A stretch of 64,000 nt of DNA from Diphasiastrum complanatum (GCA_029204225.1 CM055108.1:26277303-26341302); one strand, 5' to 3'; numbered from the stretch's first letter, positions 35,500-47,583 are shown. Notes: generated from the sequence alone by a model not told the origin. Numbers and translations are program-made.

Positions 35500-36069
35500 G
35501 TCAACAATCATTCATTAAGCTCTCACAGAAGATTTCATTGAAGATTAGATATAGGCGAGTACGGAGAAGATGCAAAACATAATTGTGAGCTCGTTAGTTC
35601 CCAGACTGGATGATTTAGCAGCGGTTCTTATGATTGGGGTTTTTTTCTCTCTCTTGTATTACTGAGTAAAGTACTTGAGATTTAATCTCCACTTTACTAA
35701 AGAGCAGCATTTGAGTACAGCAAGAAAGGAACATAAGACTTCAAGTAAGGGTTTTCCATCATTTGTTATTCAGTGACTTTAGACACTCTCCTTCATTTCC
35801 GTGGCTAAGGCTAAGCTTGTTCAGGAATTCCAAGTTTTGTTCAGGAATCCCCAGTTTCTCTGCCTCAAACAGAAAATTACACATAGCACATATCTGAAGA
35901 ACCAACAGGATACAGACTATTAGTGTATTATTTGCCTAGATTTTGCAATCAGGAAAGCACCACCTTAGATAATTCGCTAATGTACCTTCTCTGACTTACC
36001 TAGGTGAGTGCTTTGTTTTTGTTTTGTTGGAAATAAATTTTGAGAGCTGAAGATCTGCACTATGGTTCA
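35500..36069. other. RLK-B downstream region
   Basis: Presumed 3' UTR and spacer. No canonical AATAAA is obvious right after the stop, and no other feature is seen before the Copia-4 remnant. Confidence 0.4.
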
Positions 36070-36089
36070 ATAATACATTTACCAGTTGA

Positions 36090-36760
36090 TCAGTAGTAAT
36101 TCATCAACTGTTTTGATACTTTGAGCTTGAAGAAGTGAAAGGCTTTAGACTTATGCTTTACAAAATTTACAACAGTCCTTTCTAGAAAATCATCAATAAA
36201 TAGAATTTAGCATTAAATGAAGATAATATATGCATTGGGCCACCTATATTTGAATGAAATAATGTTTAAAATATTTCTTGAAACATGTTTTTGATTTGAT
36301 TTGAAAGATATTCTAGTCTGCTTTCTTACTATACAACTTTGGTAGATTGGAGGGTCGAAAGTTTTATTCCAATAATCAAGAGCAAGAACTAAAGAATGCT
36401 TAGACATATTTGCAATAGATGCATGATTCAGGTACCGAAGTCTACAATGCCAAATTAACTTTTCATTGATCATAATTGAGCTGTTTAAAGGATGATTTGT
36501 TACTGAATAGCTATATGTAAGCCTGTATAGATATTATTGTGTGTTTTCAAGTGCAAGAATTTTATTTCTCTTATCATTAATTTTGTAATGATCTAATTCA
36601 AGCTCTACTCTATGTCCTAAATCAATCATTTTGTTGACAGACAGGTTTGTTGCAAGATTTGGAAAATTCATCACTTTGAAAACTTAGCTTGACAATACCT
36701 TCACATTTTTATAACTTGTCATATGTTGTGAGCTCAAGAATAAGAAACTATTCTTCATAT
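36090..36760 (-). pseudogene. Copia-4 protease and integrase N-terminal remnant
   Basis: LIWHCRLRYLNHASIANMSK followed by a QSCIVRKQTR string is a GAG-pre-integrase zinc domain. A protease-like region lies upstream and the first integrase aspartates downstream, each in different frames with stops. Confidence 0.75.
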
Positions 36761-37159
36761 TATTGGACATGCCGATGATTCATCATAAATGCACTCTACT
36801 CATCTTTATCATGAGGGTTTTGTGATGTTTGTGCTACTGCATTCCTATAGCAACATAATAATGGCTCTAGATAGTGAAAAATTTGAGTGGGTCGAAATGA
36901 CCATCATCCAGTTTTCAGATGATGATGATAGGCTAGATAACAACGTCATAACTGCATCAGAGATCCTCAATGACCGAACCAATTGCTACCATCTACTCTA
37001 GTAGAGTCTTAAATTGGTTAATGTGATTCTAGATAGAATCACCATATAATTTTTTGAGAGAGGAACTCCCTCCTCGTATGTAGCTTTGAAGTGACATCCC
37101 TCACTTCATAGAATATCTCAAGCTTCCTTGAAAGATTGGGCTAGTCTGATGTAGCCAAT

Positions 37160-37384
37160 CTATGTGTCTGATACATTCAGGATGATTAAGACAAAATCCT
37201 TATCATCCGTAAGCTTCCATTTAAATATGGCTTGGTCATCAGCACCAGGAAGTAGTTTGACACCAATGACTATGTGCCAAAGTTCTTTGGCCATCAGCAC
37301 GATTTTCATCTTGAATTTCCACATATGATAGTTTGGTCCTTCCAGCTTGCCTACAATCAAACTAGCTTTTGGTTGAAGATCCAT
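37160..37384 (-). pseudogene. Copia-4 gag N-terminus
   Basis: It starts MDLQPKASLIVGKLEGPNYH and continues MWKFKMKIVLMAKELW, clearly related to the gag start of Copia-6 at 41227. It stops after 74 residues. Confidence 0.82.
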
Positions 37385-37514
37385 GTGGAGATTTGAGACA
37401 AATAAATGCAGATAATAGATTGAACTGCGTGACTGAAAGACAGTTAGTGAATGCTTATACTATGTAAGAACAAGAAATGTTCTGATGTTGTATGCTTCTT
37501 GATATCAGAACTTA

Positions 37515-37532
37515 GGATCCACTTTGATACTA
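37515..37532 (-). other. Copia-4 primer-binding site
   Basis: The + strand reads GGATCCACTTTGATACTA, a slightly mutated reverse complement of an extended iMet-type PBS. LTR-like DNA starts at 37533 (TGTTGG). Confidence 0.75.
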
Positions 37533-38839
37533 TGTTGGAAAATGTGATATAGTGATCTGGTTTTCTTGGTGATATGTACTATGCCTATCAGATTGAAGCA
37601 CATAATAATTTTTGAGGTCTACTTGACGCAAACTTTGAAATTCTAAGGATCTATATGATTGATTTCACAAACACACACAAATTCATTTATGTGTGGAAGC
37701 AGAAAGGAATCATCGGAAACATATCAAAGCACTCAACATTCAATATCAGACAATTACGTTTAATCTATGTATTGCTTATCTGCTAAAATATTAGACGTAT
37801 CAAAAAATTACTCAATGACACAAGACAATATCTCTTGGAAATAGCTTGATTAAAACTGAAAGAGAGTGTACATTGTAGTGAATTTGTCAACATATGTGCA
37901 TTTGCATCTGTGTCTTATTTATATTTATAATTACGAGACATAATTAAAAGAACGGATCAATCCATATTGTCTTATGTCATCACTTGTAGGTTTTTGTATT
38001 ATGTTCATATTGTCTCATAACAACTTTTCTTACGGACTCCTTACAGATCACTTATGAGTTCTTTATCACTCAACTCTTATGAATTTTGTTGCAGGATCTT
38101 TACATGTTCCTTTAGAGCTTCTTTATGGGTGACGATCATAAATATTTGTAAGAGGGAACCTTATGATCTCCTTTACAAGTTACCTAAGAGTTCCTTGTGA
38201 ACTCTTTACGAGTTTCTTTTGAAAATTTGCAATCATTATGGCTCATAATAGGAAGCTTTATGGGTTCCTTACGAGTTGTTCATGGGTAGTGACTTTATAA
38301 ATTGATGAAGTTAAAAGGCTTCAAATCACAAGAACTGCATGAATGGAACTATATTAGCTTACTGATTTTGGGAGAGAGAGGAATAATCCAGTAGAAACAA
38401 TCCAATGATCATACAACAAAAGAAAGTTTAGTATCAAAACTCTTATGCTTACCATCAATATCACCTAACGTAGCCTGGACAAGCCCCTCATCAACAAAGA
38501 ATGACATTATCAACAACACCAAGGCTGAATAATCCTCAAGCGGCTGAGGTGAATCTCATAGCGACGGAGACTGAAATACTTTTCCAACATAAAATGCAAC
38601 AATGGTATGGACCTGATGAATTCACTCATCTTGCACCTTACAATGGATCTAGAAAGTTCATCTTCATTCCTATTGGTGGTGAATGATGTAAACCCACATT
38701 TTTAGCAACTGGAAAAGTGGAAGACTTGACAATCGCGATTCACTGATGTGAGGCACAAATGGAGTCAATTAGGTCGTTGGCGAAGCTATTGCTTCATACC
38801 GACGATCAATCCTCCCCTGAGAACTACTAACTGACATTG
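37533..38839. other. Copia-4 LTR-like DNA and spacer
   Basis: The 5' LTR of Copia-4 should start at 37533 (TGTTGG on the + strand) and run upward; its outer end cannot be fixed without a partner copy (perhaps near 38300). The short frame at 38501-38686 has no recognisable domain. Confidence 0.45.
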
Positions 38840-39501
38840 CAGATCTGATGTAAAAACTTTATAAGCAGTAGATAATGTTAATCAACTAAGATTGAGAAAC
38901 AACGAAAGTATAAACTAATGATATCAAGCACCATAGAATCATTCACAAATTATCCACTACTCTGTCTGTAACCGATCTCCAATATATAACATGCTGGGTA
39001 TAATTACAAGATCTGGTTAGCTAAGCATTACAAGATAGTTTAAGCTAGAAATGTTAGCTAACTACGTCTTGCTACTTTGCTTAAGTACATGGGCTTAATG
39101 GCTGAGTCGTGACATTCAAATTGTCATGCTCATCAAGCCATGAGCTCGAAGTCGACGTACATGAATTTTTCATTTTCATTGGGTACTTCGGGATTCGGCC
39201 TTCGGGGACTTTGTGGGTGACTGCAATCTTCTTTGTTGCAGTTTGCCCTCATTGCCTTTGGAACTTCGGCCTTCGGGACTTTTGGCCTTCGGCCTCGTTG
39301 CCTTTGTTGCCTTCACTTGTTGACCATATGCTGGGTTTTTAGTTCCCTGATGGTTTCTCTTGGCTTCTTTGGTCTTTAACTTCGACATTATAGTGCGCTT
39401 CTATTGAAGTCATTTGTAGGACTTAGCGGTTGCCTGCAGTGGCCATGGTTGAAACCATTGGCATTGCGGTTGTGGATGATTGCGGTATCTGTCTGTGGGC
39501 A
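38840..39501 (-). repeat. Copia-5 probable 3' LTR
   Basis: Noncoding, with clustered CTTCGGCCTTCGGG strings at 39185-39300. The inner edge is set by the polypurine tract; the outer edge is a guess. Confidence 0.4.
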
Positions 39502-39507
39502 GTTCCC

Positions 39508-40096
39508 CTATATTTTTGTAAATAATGGCTCACAAGCTAGCAAAGCTTTGTGGGTAGAAACTTCATATTTCTTCAAATCCCTCTCAAAGCATGGTAGCCG
39601 TGTGATTCCCAAGCTAGCCCTCTGCCTTTCAAACATTGCCTTTTCTAAAGGCTTAGTGAAGATGTCGGCCACCATCTGCTTGCTTGGAATGAAGATGGAC
39701 TGCAATTCATTTCTCTCAACTAAATCTCTAATCAAGTGATACTTGATAGCAATGTGTTTCAGTCTTGAGTAAAACACAAGAGCATTTGTTAGATGTATCG
39801 CAGATGTATTGTCCATGTGTAGGATCAATGGATCATTGGTGCTTTCTCCCAAACCATCTAAAAATTGTCTGAGCCATGTCAGTTCATTAGCCATTTTGGC
39901 TGCAACAACATATTCTGCCTCACAAGATGATTGGGCAGTTACTGTCTACTTTCTGCTGATCCAAATAATAGCTGCATTGGCTGCTATCGTTCATTGTCTT
40001 GAGAAACTTTTGGAATCATCTTTGATTAATATCGAGCTTGTATTATTGTAGGACTCTATTTGGAGTCCTGCATTTCGAGAATAGCAGAGTCTATAG
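39508..40096 (-). pseudogene. Copia-5 RNase H C-terminal half
   Basis: It shows ISRKQTVTAQSSCEAEYV (RNase H Glu), then WLRQFLDGLGES, LHMDNTSAIHLTN (Asp) and SRLKHIAIKYHLIRDLV, ending with VADIFTKPLEKAMF. These are the standard Copia RNase H motifs. A stop lies near 40000 and the block begins at the Copia-6 insertion point. Confidence 0.87.
40092..40096. repeat. Copia-6 target-site duplication, left
   Basis: TATAG directly precedes the left LTR and is repeated at 43178-43182. Confidence 0.9.
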
Positions 40097-41069
40097 TGTT
40101 GGATTTATTCCCTCTACTCTCCTTAAATCCCATTTTAGTCTGCCTCCATTCATGCTGCATATTTACTAACGTTGTCGCGCGGTCTGCATATTTACACGCA
40201 AATTCGCACAGACGAAGAAAAGGCAAAAGAATCACGACACTGTGTTTTTACACATGTTATGGTGATAGGCGAAAAGGGGACACTTTCTTACAGACAACAC
40301 ATCCACTCTGTACTTTCCACATCTGCACACCTGTAAAATAATGTATATATACTAGATACCATTTGGGTATTCAGGTTAACGAGTTTAACGAGGTTAATGA
40401 GTTATGAGTGAATGAGACGAAGTAGATGCCTTGCGCATTGATTCTCGATTGTCAGCAATAAGGTTTTATTCCTTTACAGATTGCATAAGCTTTGTAGGAC
40501 ATGCGGTTTCGTCCGCTATTGTCTTGTGCTCTACCACATTATTGACATGTATTCATGATATACTTAATCTGATACAGTTCTCTGTTCTGCGTTCAGATCT
40601 ATGTTAATATTGCTATGCTTATCATTCATTCTGTCTGATCTTTCTAGTTGTTCTTTCTGGTAATAGACGACTAACATTTGGTCTTGTCTTTCGCAAATCA
40701 TTCGCGACTAATTATCAGTCGAGCATGGTCTAGCTCTTCGCGAATCATTCACGACGAATAGTTTGTCTTACTATTTGCGACAAACCATTCTTCTGGAGCT
40801 TCATTCATTTACTAAAGTTTGGCTACATAATAAAAAATGACTGTGATTCCCATCACTACTGTTTTGTTAGTTCTGATAGACGTAGTCATGCTTACGGAGA
40901 GAGTCGTATAGCTCGTTCCGCTGCGCACAAACATTTTCTATTCGAGTTCGTTTCTCATTCGTTTCTTGTTCGAGTTTGTGTTCGTGTTCGTCTTACCTCT
41001 TTGAGCTTATTTTTTGTTTCTAACATACGACACCTTTTCTCAACTCGTTCATCTCCCTCTCTCCCAACA
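40097..41069 (+). repeat. Copia-6 left LTR
   Basis: 973 bp from TGTTGG to CCCAACA, with a TATA-like TATATATA at 40344-40351. It lacks the 198-bp segment that the right LTR has between two CTTACAGA copies. Confidence 0.92.
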
Positions 41070-41082
41070 TGGTATCAGAGCT
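41070..41082 (+). other. Copia-6 primer-binding site
   Basis: TGGTATCAGAGCT directly follows the left LTR. Confidence 0.9.
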
Positions 41083-41226
41083 ATTTTCATAGCTTGATAA
41101 GCTTCCACAGTACAAGACTCTACTAGCCGATAGAGTAATTGTTTTCTTGTTTTGTATTTTTCAGTATCAGATTTTCATACTTAAGTCACTGATAGTTTCT
41201 CCTATCACTTAGACTAACTATTCCAC

Positions 41227-41889
41227 ATGGATTTCCAAGGGAAAGCCAGCCCTGTCATGGACAAGCTTGATGGAGCCAATTACCATCTATGGAAATTTAA
41301 GACAAAAACTATGCTAATGACAAAAGAATTGTATGCAATGGTCTGTACAAGACCACATATCTCTTTTGTTGTTAGCTCACTCAGCCAATACATGGCTAAT
41401 TCTGGCATTACCCATTGGAAGGCTCTTATTCGAGTCATGATGTATATTCGAGCTACCATGGACCAGTGCATCTGCTATGGAGATGTCAGCAACGACAATC
41501 TTCATCAGCTCAATGGTTATTCTGATGCAAGCTGGGGAGGAGATGCAGACAATCGTAAGTTCACATCTGGGTTTACATTCTTCTTCAACGACGGTCCTAT
41601 TTCATGGAACAGTCGTAAGCAAACCTCTATTGCACTTTCTTCTACTGAAGTAGAATACATTGCTGCTTTTCAATCTATTAAGGAAGCGTCTTGGTTGAGA
41701 AATTTGCTATCACACATAAATCTGTATCGGAAGAGCCCTACAATTTTATTTTGTGATAACCAAAGTGCTATTGCCTTATCGACCAACCCTACATTTCATT
41801 CTAGGAGTAAGCACATTGAGATCAGATATCACTACATCAGGGGCAAGGTTCTCGACAGAGAGGTGAGCTTATCGTACTGCAGAACATAG
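41227..41889 (+). CDS. Copia-6 Gag N-terminus fused to RNase H
   Basis: An open 220-residue frame. Residues 1-36 are the Gag start (MDFQGKASPVMDKLDGANYH, then LWKFKTKTMLMTKEL). The junction near 41332 jumps in frame to the end of RT (MVCTRPHISFVVSSLSQYMA) and the RNase H domain, with its acidic residues in GYSDASWGGD, SSTEVEYIA and LFCDNQSAIAL, and the HIEIRYHYIRGKV motif. TAG at 41887-41889 interrupts the usual C-terminus: DMVADIFTKALN follows in the same frame, so a CAG to TAG change is likely. It could make a small RNase H-containing protein, but expression is unproven and it may simply be a neutral deletion product. Confidence 0.75.
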   Translation: MDFQGKASPVMDKLDGANYHLWKFKTKTMLMTKELYAMVCTRPHISFVVSSLSQYMANSGITHWKALIRVMMYIRATMDQCICYGDVSNDNLHQLNGYSDASWGGDADNRKFTSGFTFFFNDGPISWNSRKQTSIALSSTEVEYIAAFQSIKEASWLRNLLSHINLYRKSPTILFCDNQSAIALSTNPTFHSRSKHIEIRYHYIRGKVLDREVSLSYCRT

Positions 41890-42001
41890 GACATGGTTGC
41901 AGACATCTTCACAAAAGCACTCAATGTTAATGCACACAACAAATTTTGTGCATCGCTCAGTTTGAAGATCAAGGCATTCACAGATCCAAATTAAGAGGGG
42001 G

Positions 42002-43177
42002 TGTTGGATTTATTCCCTCTATTCTCCTTAAATCCCATTTTAATCTGCTTCCATTCATGCTGCATATTTACTAACATTGTCGCGCAGTCTGCATATTTAC
42101 ACGCAAATTCGCACAGACGAAGAAAAGATGAAAGAATCACGACAATGTGTTTTTACACACATTATGGTGACTAAGAAAAAAGGGGACACTATCTTACAGA
42201 ATGCCAAAGGTGCCCTAAAAGCAAAGGCACCCTGTAAATCTAATCCTAAGGCTACTCGTAAGAGTGACGCACTTTTTACATTGTCATCACCAACAGTCAC
42301 CTCAGCACTAACTGACGTCACACCCTTTTCATGCTCACCCCATGCAGTTGCACTAATAGACTGGAAAACGATTGCAGCCACCCACGATCTCTTACAGATA
42401 TCACATCGACTTTGTACTTTCCACATCTGCACACTTGTAATATAATGTATATATACTGGATACCATTTGGGTATTCAGGTTAATGAGTTTAACGAGGTTA
42501 ATGAGTTATGAGTGAATGAGATGAAGTAGATGCCTTATGCATTGATTCTTGATTGTTAACAATAAGGTTTTATTCCTTTACAGATTGCATAAGCTTCGTA
42601 GGCACGCGATTTTGTCCGCTATTGTCTTGTGCTCTACCGCATTATTGACATGTGTACATGATATACTTAATCTGATACAGTTCTTTGTTCTGTGCTCAAA
42701 TCTATCTTAATATTGCTATGCTTATCATTCATTCTGTCTGATCTTTCTAGTTGTTCTTTTTGGTAATAGACGACTAACATTTGGTCTTGTCTTTCGTGAA
42801 TCATTCGCGACTAATTATCAGTCGAGCACCATCTAGCACTTCGCGAATCATTCGCAGTGAATAGTTTGTCTTACTATTCACGACAAACCATTCTTCTGGA
42901 GCTTCATTCATTTATTAAAGTTTGGCTACGTAATCAAGAATGACTGTGATTTCCATCACTACTGTTTTGTTCAATCTGATAGGCGTAGTCATGCTTACGG
43001 AGAGAGTCGTATAGCTCATTCCACTGCGCACGAACATTTTCTGTTCGAGTTCATTTTTCGTTCATTTCTTGTTTGATTTCATGTCACGTTCGTGTTCGTC
43101 TTACCTCTTTGAGCTTATTTTTTGTTTCTAATATACGACACCTTTTCTCAACTCGTTCATCTCCCTCTCTCCCAACA
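42002..43177 (+). repeat. Copia-6 right LTR
   Basis: 1176 bp from TGTTGG to CCCAACA, TATA-like TATATATA at 42448-42455. The extra segment 42201-42398 is bounded by CTTACAGA at 42193 and 42391. Confidence 0.92.
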
Positions 43178-43182
43178 TATAG
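43178..43182. repeat. Copia-6 target-site duplication, right
   Basis: TATAG, identical to 40092-40096. Confidence 0.9.
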
Positions 43183-43418
43183 TTCTTTATGCTTTGTAGG
43201 TACTGCATGATTCTCTTGGCAATCTTCCAGTGGGTCGATCCTAGATTTATGTTAAATTGGCTCAATCTGAACACTGCATATGCAATGTTAGAGTGTGTAT
43301 TGTCTGCCAAGTACATCAAAGAACCAATAAGCCTCTTGTAAGGCTTATGTTGCATTGCCTCTTGGGCGGCATTGTCTCTAGGATAGTCTTTACTTGTCAG
43401 TACTGTGCTAGGTATCAT
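43178..43418 (-). pseudogene. Copia-5 RT end and RNase H start
   Basis: KRLIGSLMYLADNTHSNIAY, then RLSQFNINLGSTHWKIAKRI and MQYLQSIKNY are the RT-RNase H connection of a Copia element. Below 43178 the frame runs into the Copia-6 LTR, which marks the insertion. Confidence 0.85.
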
Positions 43419-43479
43419 AGGAGTATTTACTCCCTAGCAATCTGTCATCTGAAACACTCAAGGAAGACGCAGAGGCAAC

Positions 43480-45390
43480 CTATATCATCTGAGAGTATTC
43501 CTACCGACAAAGCAGACTCATCAAGTCCATGAGTCGATGGATGTTCTATGGCATAGAAGACTGTGTCATGTGAACTCGATGGCATTATACAAAGCAAACC
43601 AACATGTTGCATTCATAGGAGTTTGCATCAAAGATGAAACCAGTTCAACTTCCTTTGATGCATGCATCAAAGGCAAGATGTCTTGTACACCCTTCACCAG
43701 AGATTCCTTCAGAGCCACAAAGCTCTTGAACTTGGGGTACACTCCGACATCTGTGGACTCTTTGATGTGGTTGTAGGAGGATCAAGATACTACATCATCT
43801 TCATTGATGATTTCAGTAAGTTTGTTGTTGTCTACTTCATCCACAAGAAATTTGAAGCTATTGATATGTTTATAGAGTATGTAAACTGGGCTAAGAAGTA
43901 GATAGAGAAGAAAGTCAAGCAGATCAGAATCGACAGAGAAGGAAAATACATCTCCAACTCGTTTGCTGATTTTTGCAATAGCCGAGAAATCCTTCATAGG
44001 AAGACAATGGCCTACACACCACAACATAGCGGTGTTGCTAAGAGGAAGAACAGGACTCTCATGGAAGCTGCAAGGTGCATGATGGCCTATTTTAAGGCAT
44101 CAAGACCACTATGAACTGAAGCAGTAGCTACAACTGCCTACCTACAGAAAAGGACAGGCAAATCAGGAGTTCCTCACATAGAGTGTGGTGGGTGACAAGT
44201 TGAATCTGGCACATGTATGTGTCTTTGGATGTGTTGCATTTGCACTCATTTCTGATAAGCTCCAAAAGAAACTAGATGAAAAAGTCGAGCAAGGTTATCT
44301 TGTAGGATATGACATTCATTCATCATACTACATGAGTTATACTAGTAGAGACTAATCAAATAAAGACTGTTAGAGACGACATATTTGATAAAACAAGAAA
44401 TATGGAAAAAAAAGATCCAATTAGCTACGAGATTCTTGGCAAGCAATACTACAACTTGCTAACATCGACAAAGGGAGTGGACCTTGAGCATTCTGATGGA
44501 GATGTTCGAATTCCAAATGAACTGAGTGATAGTTCAAATGACGAGCAGTTCGACATGTAGCCTGTACCTAGGACGCCTGTTATACACAACAAATCTGCAA
44601 ACGACAAAGACAAAGCAGTCAACAAAAGTAAGACACTTGACAAAGGCAAAGCCATCAAAGTGCCTGTAGAATCTCCAAGGATATTGACAAGAGAGAGAAG
44701 CGCACATGTCAGATTTGAGCCTCTGATAACTTGGCTTCAACAGAAAAAGTATTTTGTGGATTTGATGGTGAACCACAAACTTATGAAGAAGCCATCGATA
44801 GTTCTGAGAAGGGCAAATGGATAAAATCCATGGAGGAAGAGATGGACTCCATGAATAAAAACAAGGTCTAGACTCTTGAACCAGTACCAACTGATAGAAA
44901 GACTGTCAACTGTAAATGGATCTACATATACAAATATGGACCAGATGGCAATGTATCAAGATACAAAGCCAGGCTTGTTGCCAAAGGATTTTCATAGAAG
45001 TATGATACTTTTTGTCCTATAGTCAAGCATACATCTATACAAATTTTATTTGCTTATGTAGCAATCTACAATCTAAAAATCCATATTGTAGATGAAAAGA
45101 CAACTTGATATGAAGGAAGAAGTCTATATGGACCAACCACCAGGTTTTACATGTGTGTCATTCGTGACTATGCCTGCAAAATGTAGAGAAGCATTTATGG
45201 ACTCAAATAGTCTGCTAGGCAGTGGTACAAGAAAAAGGATCAAGCTCTAAGATCCTTAGGTTTTTAGCCTTTAATGGTTGATTACAATGTCTATGTGAAA
45301 GTCATAGATGGGGAGATCATTATTATCAGTGTCTATGTAGATGACACACTAATCCCAAAGTGTGACAAATTGATTACACATGTGAAGTAG
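43480..45390 (+). pseudogene. Copia-7: decayed Copia integrase and RT
   Basis: + strand remnant in several frames: GAG-pre-integrase (DVLWHRRLCHVNSMALYKAN, 43537), integrase core (YIIFIDDFSKFVVVYFIHKK near 43800, then an IDREGKYISNSF and YTPQHSGVAKRKN string), post-integrase linker, RT (YEEAIDSSEKGKWIKSMEEE, CKWIYIYKYGPDG, ARLVAKGFS) and YVDDTLI near 45340. There are many internal stops, several explained by C-to-T or G-to-A change. LTRs and RNase H are not found. Its orientation is opposite to Copia-5, which abuts it at about 43440. Confidence 0.85.
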
Positions 45391-46210
45391 TGTTACATAC
45401 CTATGTAACTAGCAGTACTTCAGATGCCTATTAGTCCATTTAGTGTTGGGGGCTACATGGCAAGGTACCCTTCGGATCAAGGGTATGTACCCTTGGATAA
45501 GGGTAGGCAAGTGACTATACCTTAGTCAGAGGTATGGAGTCATGAGACCCTTGGATAAGAGTTACTCTTAGGATTAAGGGTAGGTGCCTTAGATAAAGGT
45601 ACTAGTGTCCTTGATTAAGGTTACGTAGGTGTCTATGCCTTGGATGGAGGTATGGAACCTAGAAAGGTCTTAGAAAGTCATTGGATGACTATATTTCTAA
45701 ACCTTGGGCCTCAACCTTGAACCATATCACTTTATTGGTCTTGGACCAAAGCATACAAGCACAACTTGGGCAATGGGTACTAGTAAGAGGGCGCCCTCCT
45801 AAAGGGTCCATTGAGTTTTGATGTCCACAAGAATAGTAATCAAAGAGTCATAAGTTATGGAAGATGTCTTCCATAAGCCTATGAAGGCTCTTGAACTCCT
45901 CTAGGCTTGACTCTTTCTCATTGGATGTGCATAGAACTCCATAGTGTATTGGAGAGAACTAAATGCTATCTATATAAGAGGAGTAGGGCACCCATTGGGA
46001 GGGAGAGAGATCTCTTTTGCTTACCTTGCTTATGCTCTAGTGTGGCTACTAGTGTGTAGAGTAATTCTTGTGTGTAGTATGCTAAGGGTTTAGATCTTGC
46101 TTATGGATGGGACATAAGTAGGGTTTGGATCTTGAGTAAACTATGGTTTGTTATGATATGCTTGTGATCTGTTTATGGTTAGCAAGGGAGTGCTAGATAG
46201 GTCTTGCTTG
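45391..46210 (+). repeat. LTR-like DNA with TATA box, possible solo LTR
   Basis: Noncoding. It contains TGTTGGGGGC at about 45437, repeated CCTTGGATAAGGGTA-type strings between 45475 and 45660, and a TATA-like CTATATAAGAGG near 45975. It runs up to the Copia-8 LTR edge at 46211. No partner copy defines the ends. Confidence 0.4.
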
Positions 46211-46855
46211 TGTTGGAGAGAGGGAGAAAAGATGAGAGGAGAAAGGTGTCGTATGTTAGAAACAAAAAATTAGCTCAAAAAGGGGTAAGACAAACATGAA
46301 CGAGAAATGAAATAGAAACGAGAAATGAACTCGAACAAAAAGTGTTCGTGCGCAGTGGAACGAGCTATATGACTCTCTCCGTAAGCATGACTATGCCTAT
46401 TAGAATGAGCAGAACGTTAGTGATGAAAATCACGGTCATTCTTGATTACGCAACCAAAGATAAATAAATGAAGCGCCAGAAGAATAATTTGTCACGAATA
46501 GCAAGACAAATTATGTGTCACAAATGATTCGCGAAGGGCTAGTTAGTCGACTGATAATTAGTCGCGAAAGATTCATGAAAGACAAGACTTACTATTAGTC
46601 GTCTATTATCAAAATGAGCAACTAGAGAAATCAGACAGAATTAATTAATAAGTATAGCAATATTAACATAGATATGAACGCAGAACAAAGAACTGTTATC
46701 AGATTAAGTATATCGAATATACATGTTAATAATGCAGTAGAGCACAAGACAATAGCGGACGAAACCGCATGCCTACGAAGCTAATTCAATTTGTAAAGGA
46801 ATGAAACCTTATTACTGACAATAAAGAATCAATGCACAAGCCATCTACTTTGTCT
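46211..46855 (-). repeat. Copia-8 partial 3' LTR
   Basis: It starts TGTTGGAGAGAGGG and continues GGTGTCGTATGTTAGAAAC, the reverse complement of the end of the Copia-6 LTRs. Homology ends near 46855 (CAAGCCATCTACTTTGTC). Confidence 0.85.
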
Positions 46856-46933
46856 ATCTCTCTGATAAGCTTTTGATGCTAATTTACATACACTTGATCT
46901 TGAATCAATGATCTCTGATCAATCAATCTCGTC

Positions 46934-47583
46934 TCATCGTCTCGTCAATCTGATTATGAAAATGGTATTCAAAACAACCATGTCCTGCATTTTGCAGTAC
47001 GTTAAGCTTACTTTCTTGTTGAGAACCTTTCCCCTGATGTAGTGATATCTGATTTCAATGTGCTTACTCCTAGAGTGAAATCTAGGGTTGGCCGATAAGG
47101 CAATAGCACTCTGATTATCACAAAATAAAATTGTAGGGCTGTATTGATTCAGATTAACATCTGACAGTAAATTTCTCAACCAAAACACTTCCTTGATAGA
47201 TTGAGAAGCAGCAATGTATTCTGCTTCTGTAGAAGAAAGTGCGATAGAAGTTTGCTTACGAATGTTCCATGAGATAGGACCGTCGTTGAAGAAGAATGTA
47301 AATCACATGTGAATTTACAATTGTCTACATCTTCTCCCCAGCTTGCATCAGAATAACCACTGAACTGATGAAGATTGTCGTTGCTGACATCTCCATAGCA
47401 GATGCACTGGTCCATGGTAGCTTGAATATATCTCATGACTCGTATGAGAGCCTTCCAATGGGTAATTCCAAGATTAGCCATATATTGGCTGAGTGAGCTT
47501 ACAATAAAAGAGATATCTAGTCTTGTATAGACCATTCCATACGTGAGAGATCCAAGTATCGATCGATAAGGATACTCTCTCAT
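46934..47583 (-). pseudogene. Copia-8 RNase H
   Basis: Two frames. The first (47583-47176) has SFIVSSLSQYMANLGITHWK, CICYGDVSNDNLHQF and GYSDASWGED; the second (47188-46934) has FCDNQSAIALSANP and HIEIRYHYIRGKV. A small deletion or frameshift near 47290 separates them. The match to Copia-6 residues 40-210 is very close by eye. Confidence 0.87.

Larger units (their letters stand above)
36070..37532 (-). mobile_element. Copia-4: decayed Copia remnant
   Basis: In - strand order: PBS (37532-37515), gag N-terminus (37384-37160), a decayed protease region (about 36760-36480), GAG-pre-integrase (36473-36213) and the start of the integrase core (FIDDF string near 36165). RT and RNase H are absent, so the element is truncated on the side facing RLK-B. 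Confidence 0.75.
40097..43177 (+). mobile_element. Copia-6: deletion-derivative Copia with gag-RNase H fusion
   Basis: A complete insertion: TSD TATAG, LTR 40097-41069, iMet PBS 41070-41082, one 220-codon ORF (41227-41889), polypurine tract TTAAGAGGGGG (41991-42001), LTR 42002-43177, TSD TATAG. Protease, integrase and nearly all of RT are deleted, so it is non-autonomous. It sits inside the RNase H region of Copia-5. The LTRs differ by many transitions and by a 198-bp segment present only in the right LTR. Confidence 0.92.
38840..43440 (-). mobile_element. Copia-5: decayed Copia, split by Copia-6
   Basis: - strand RNase H coding is interrupted at 43178/40096 by the insertion of Copia-6. The parts are: RT end and RNase H start (43418 down to 43178), RNase H remainder (40096-39508), polypurine tract (39510-39502, AGGGGAAC) and probable 3' LTR (39501 down to about 38840). 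Everything upstream of the RT end is missing. Confidence 0.78.

Noticed and set aside
38501-38686. 61-codon + strand frame
   Set aside because: No domain, no relatives in the window, lies in presumed LTR and spacer DNA.
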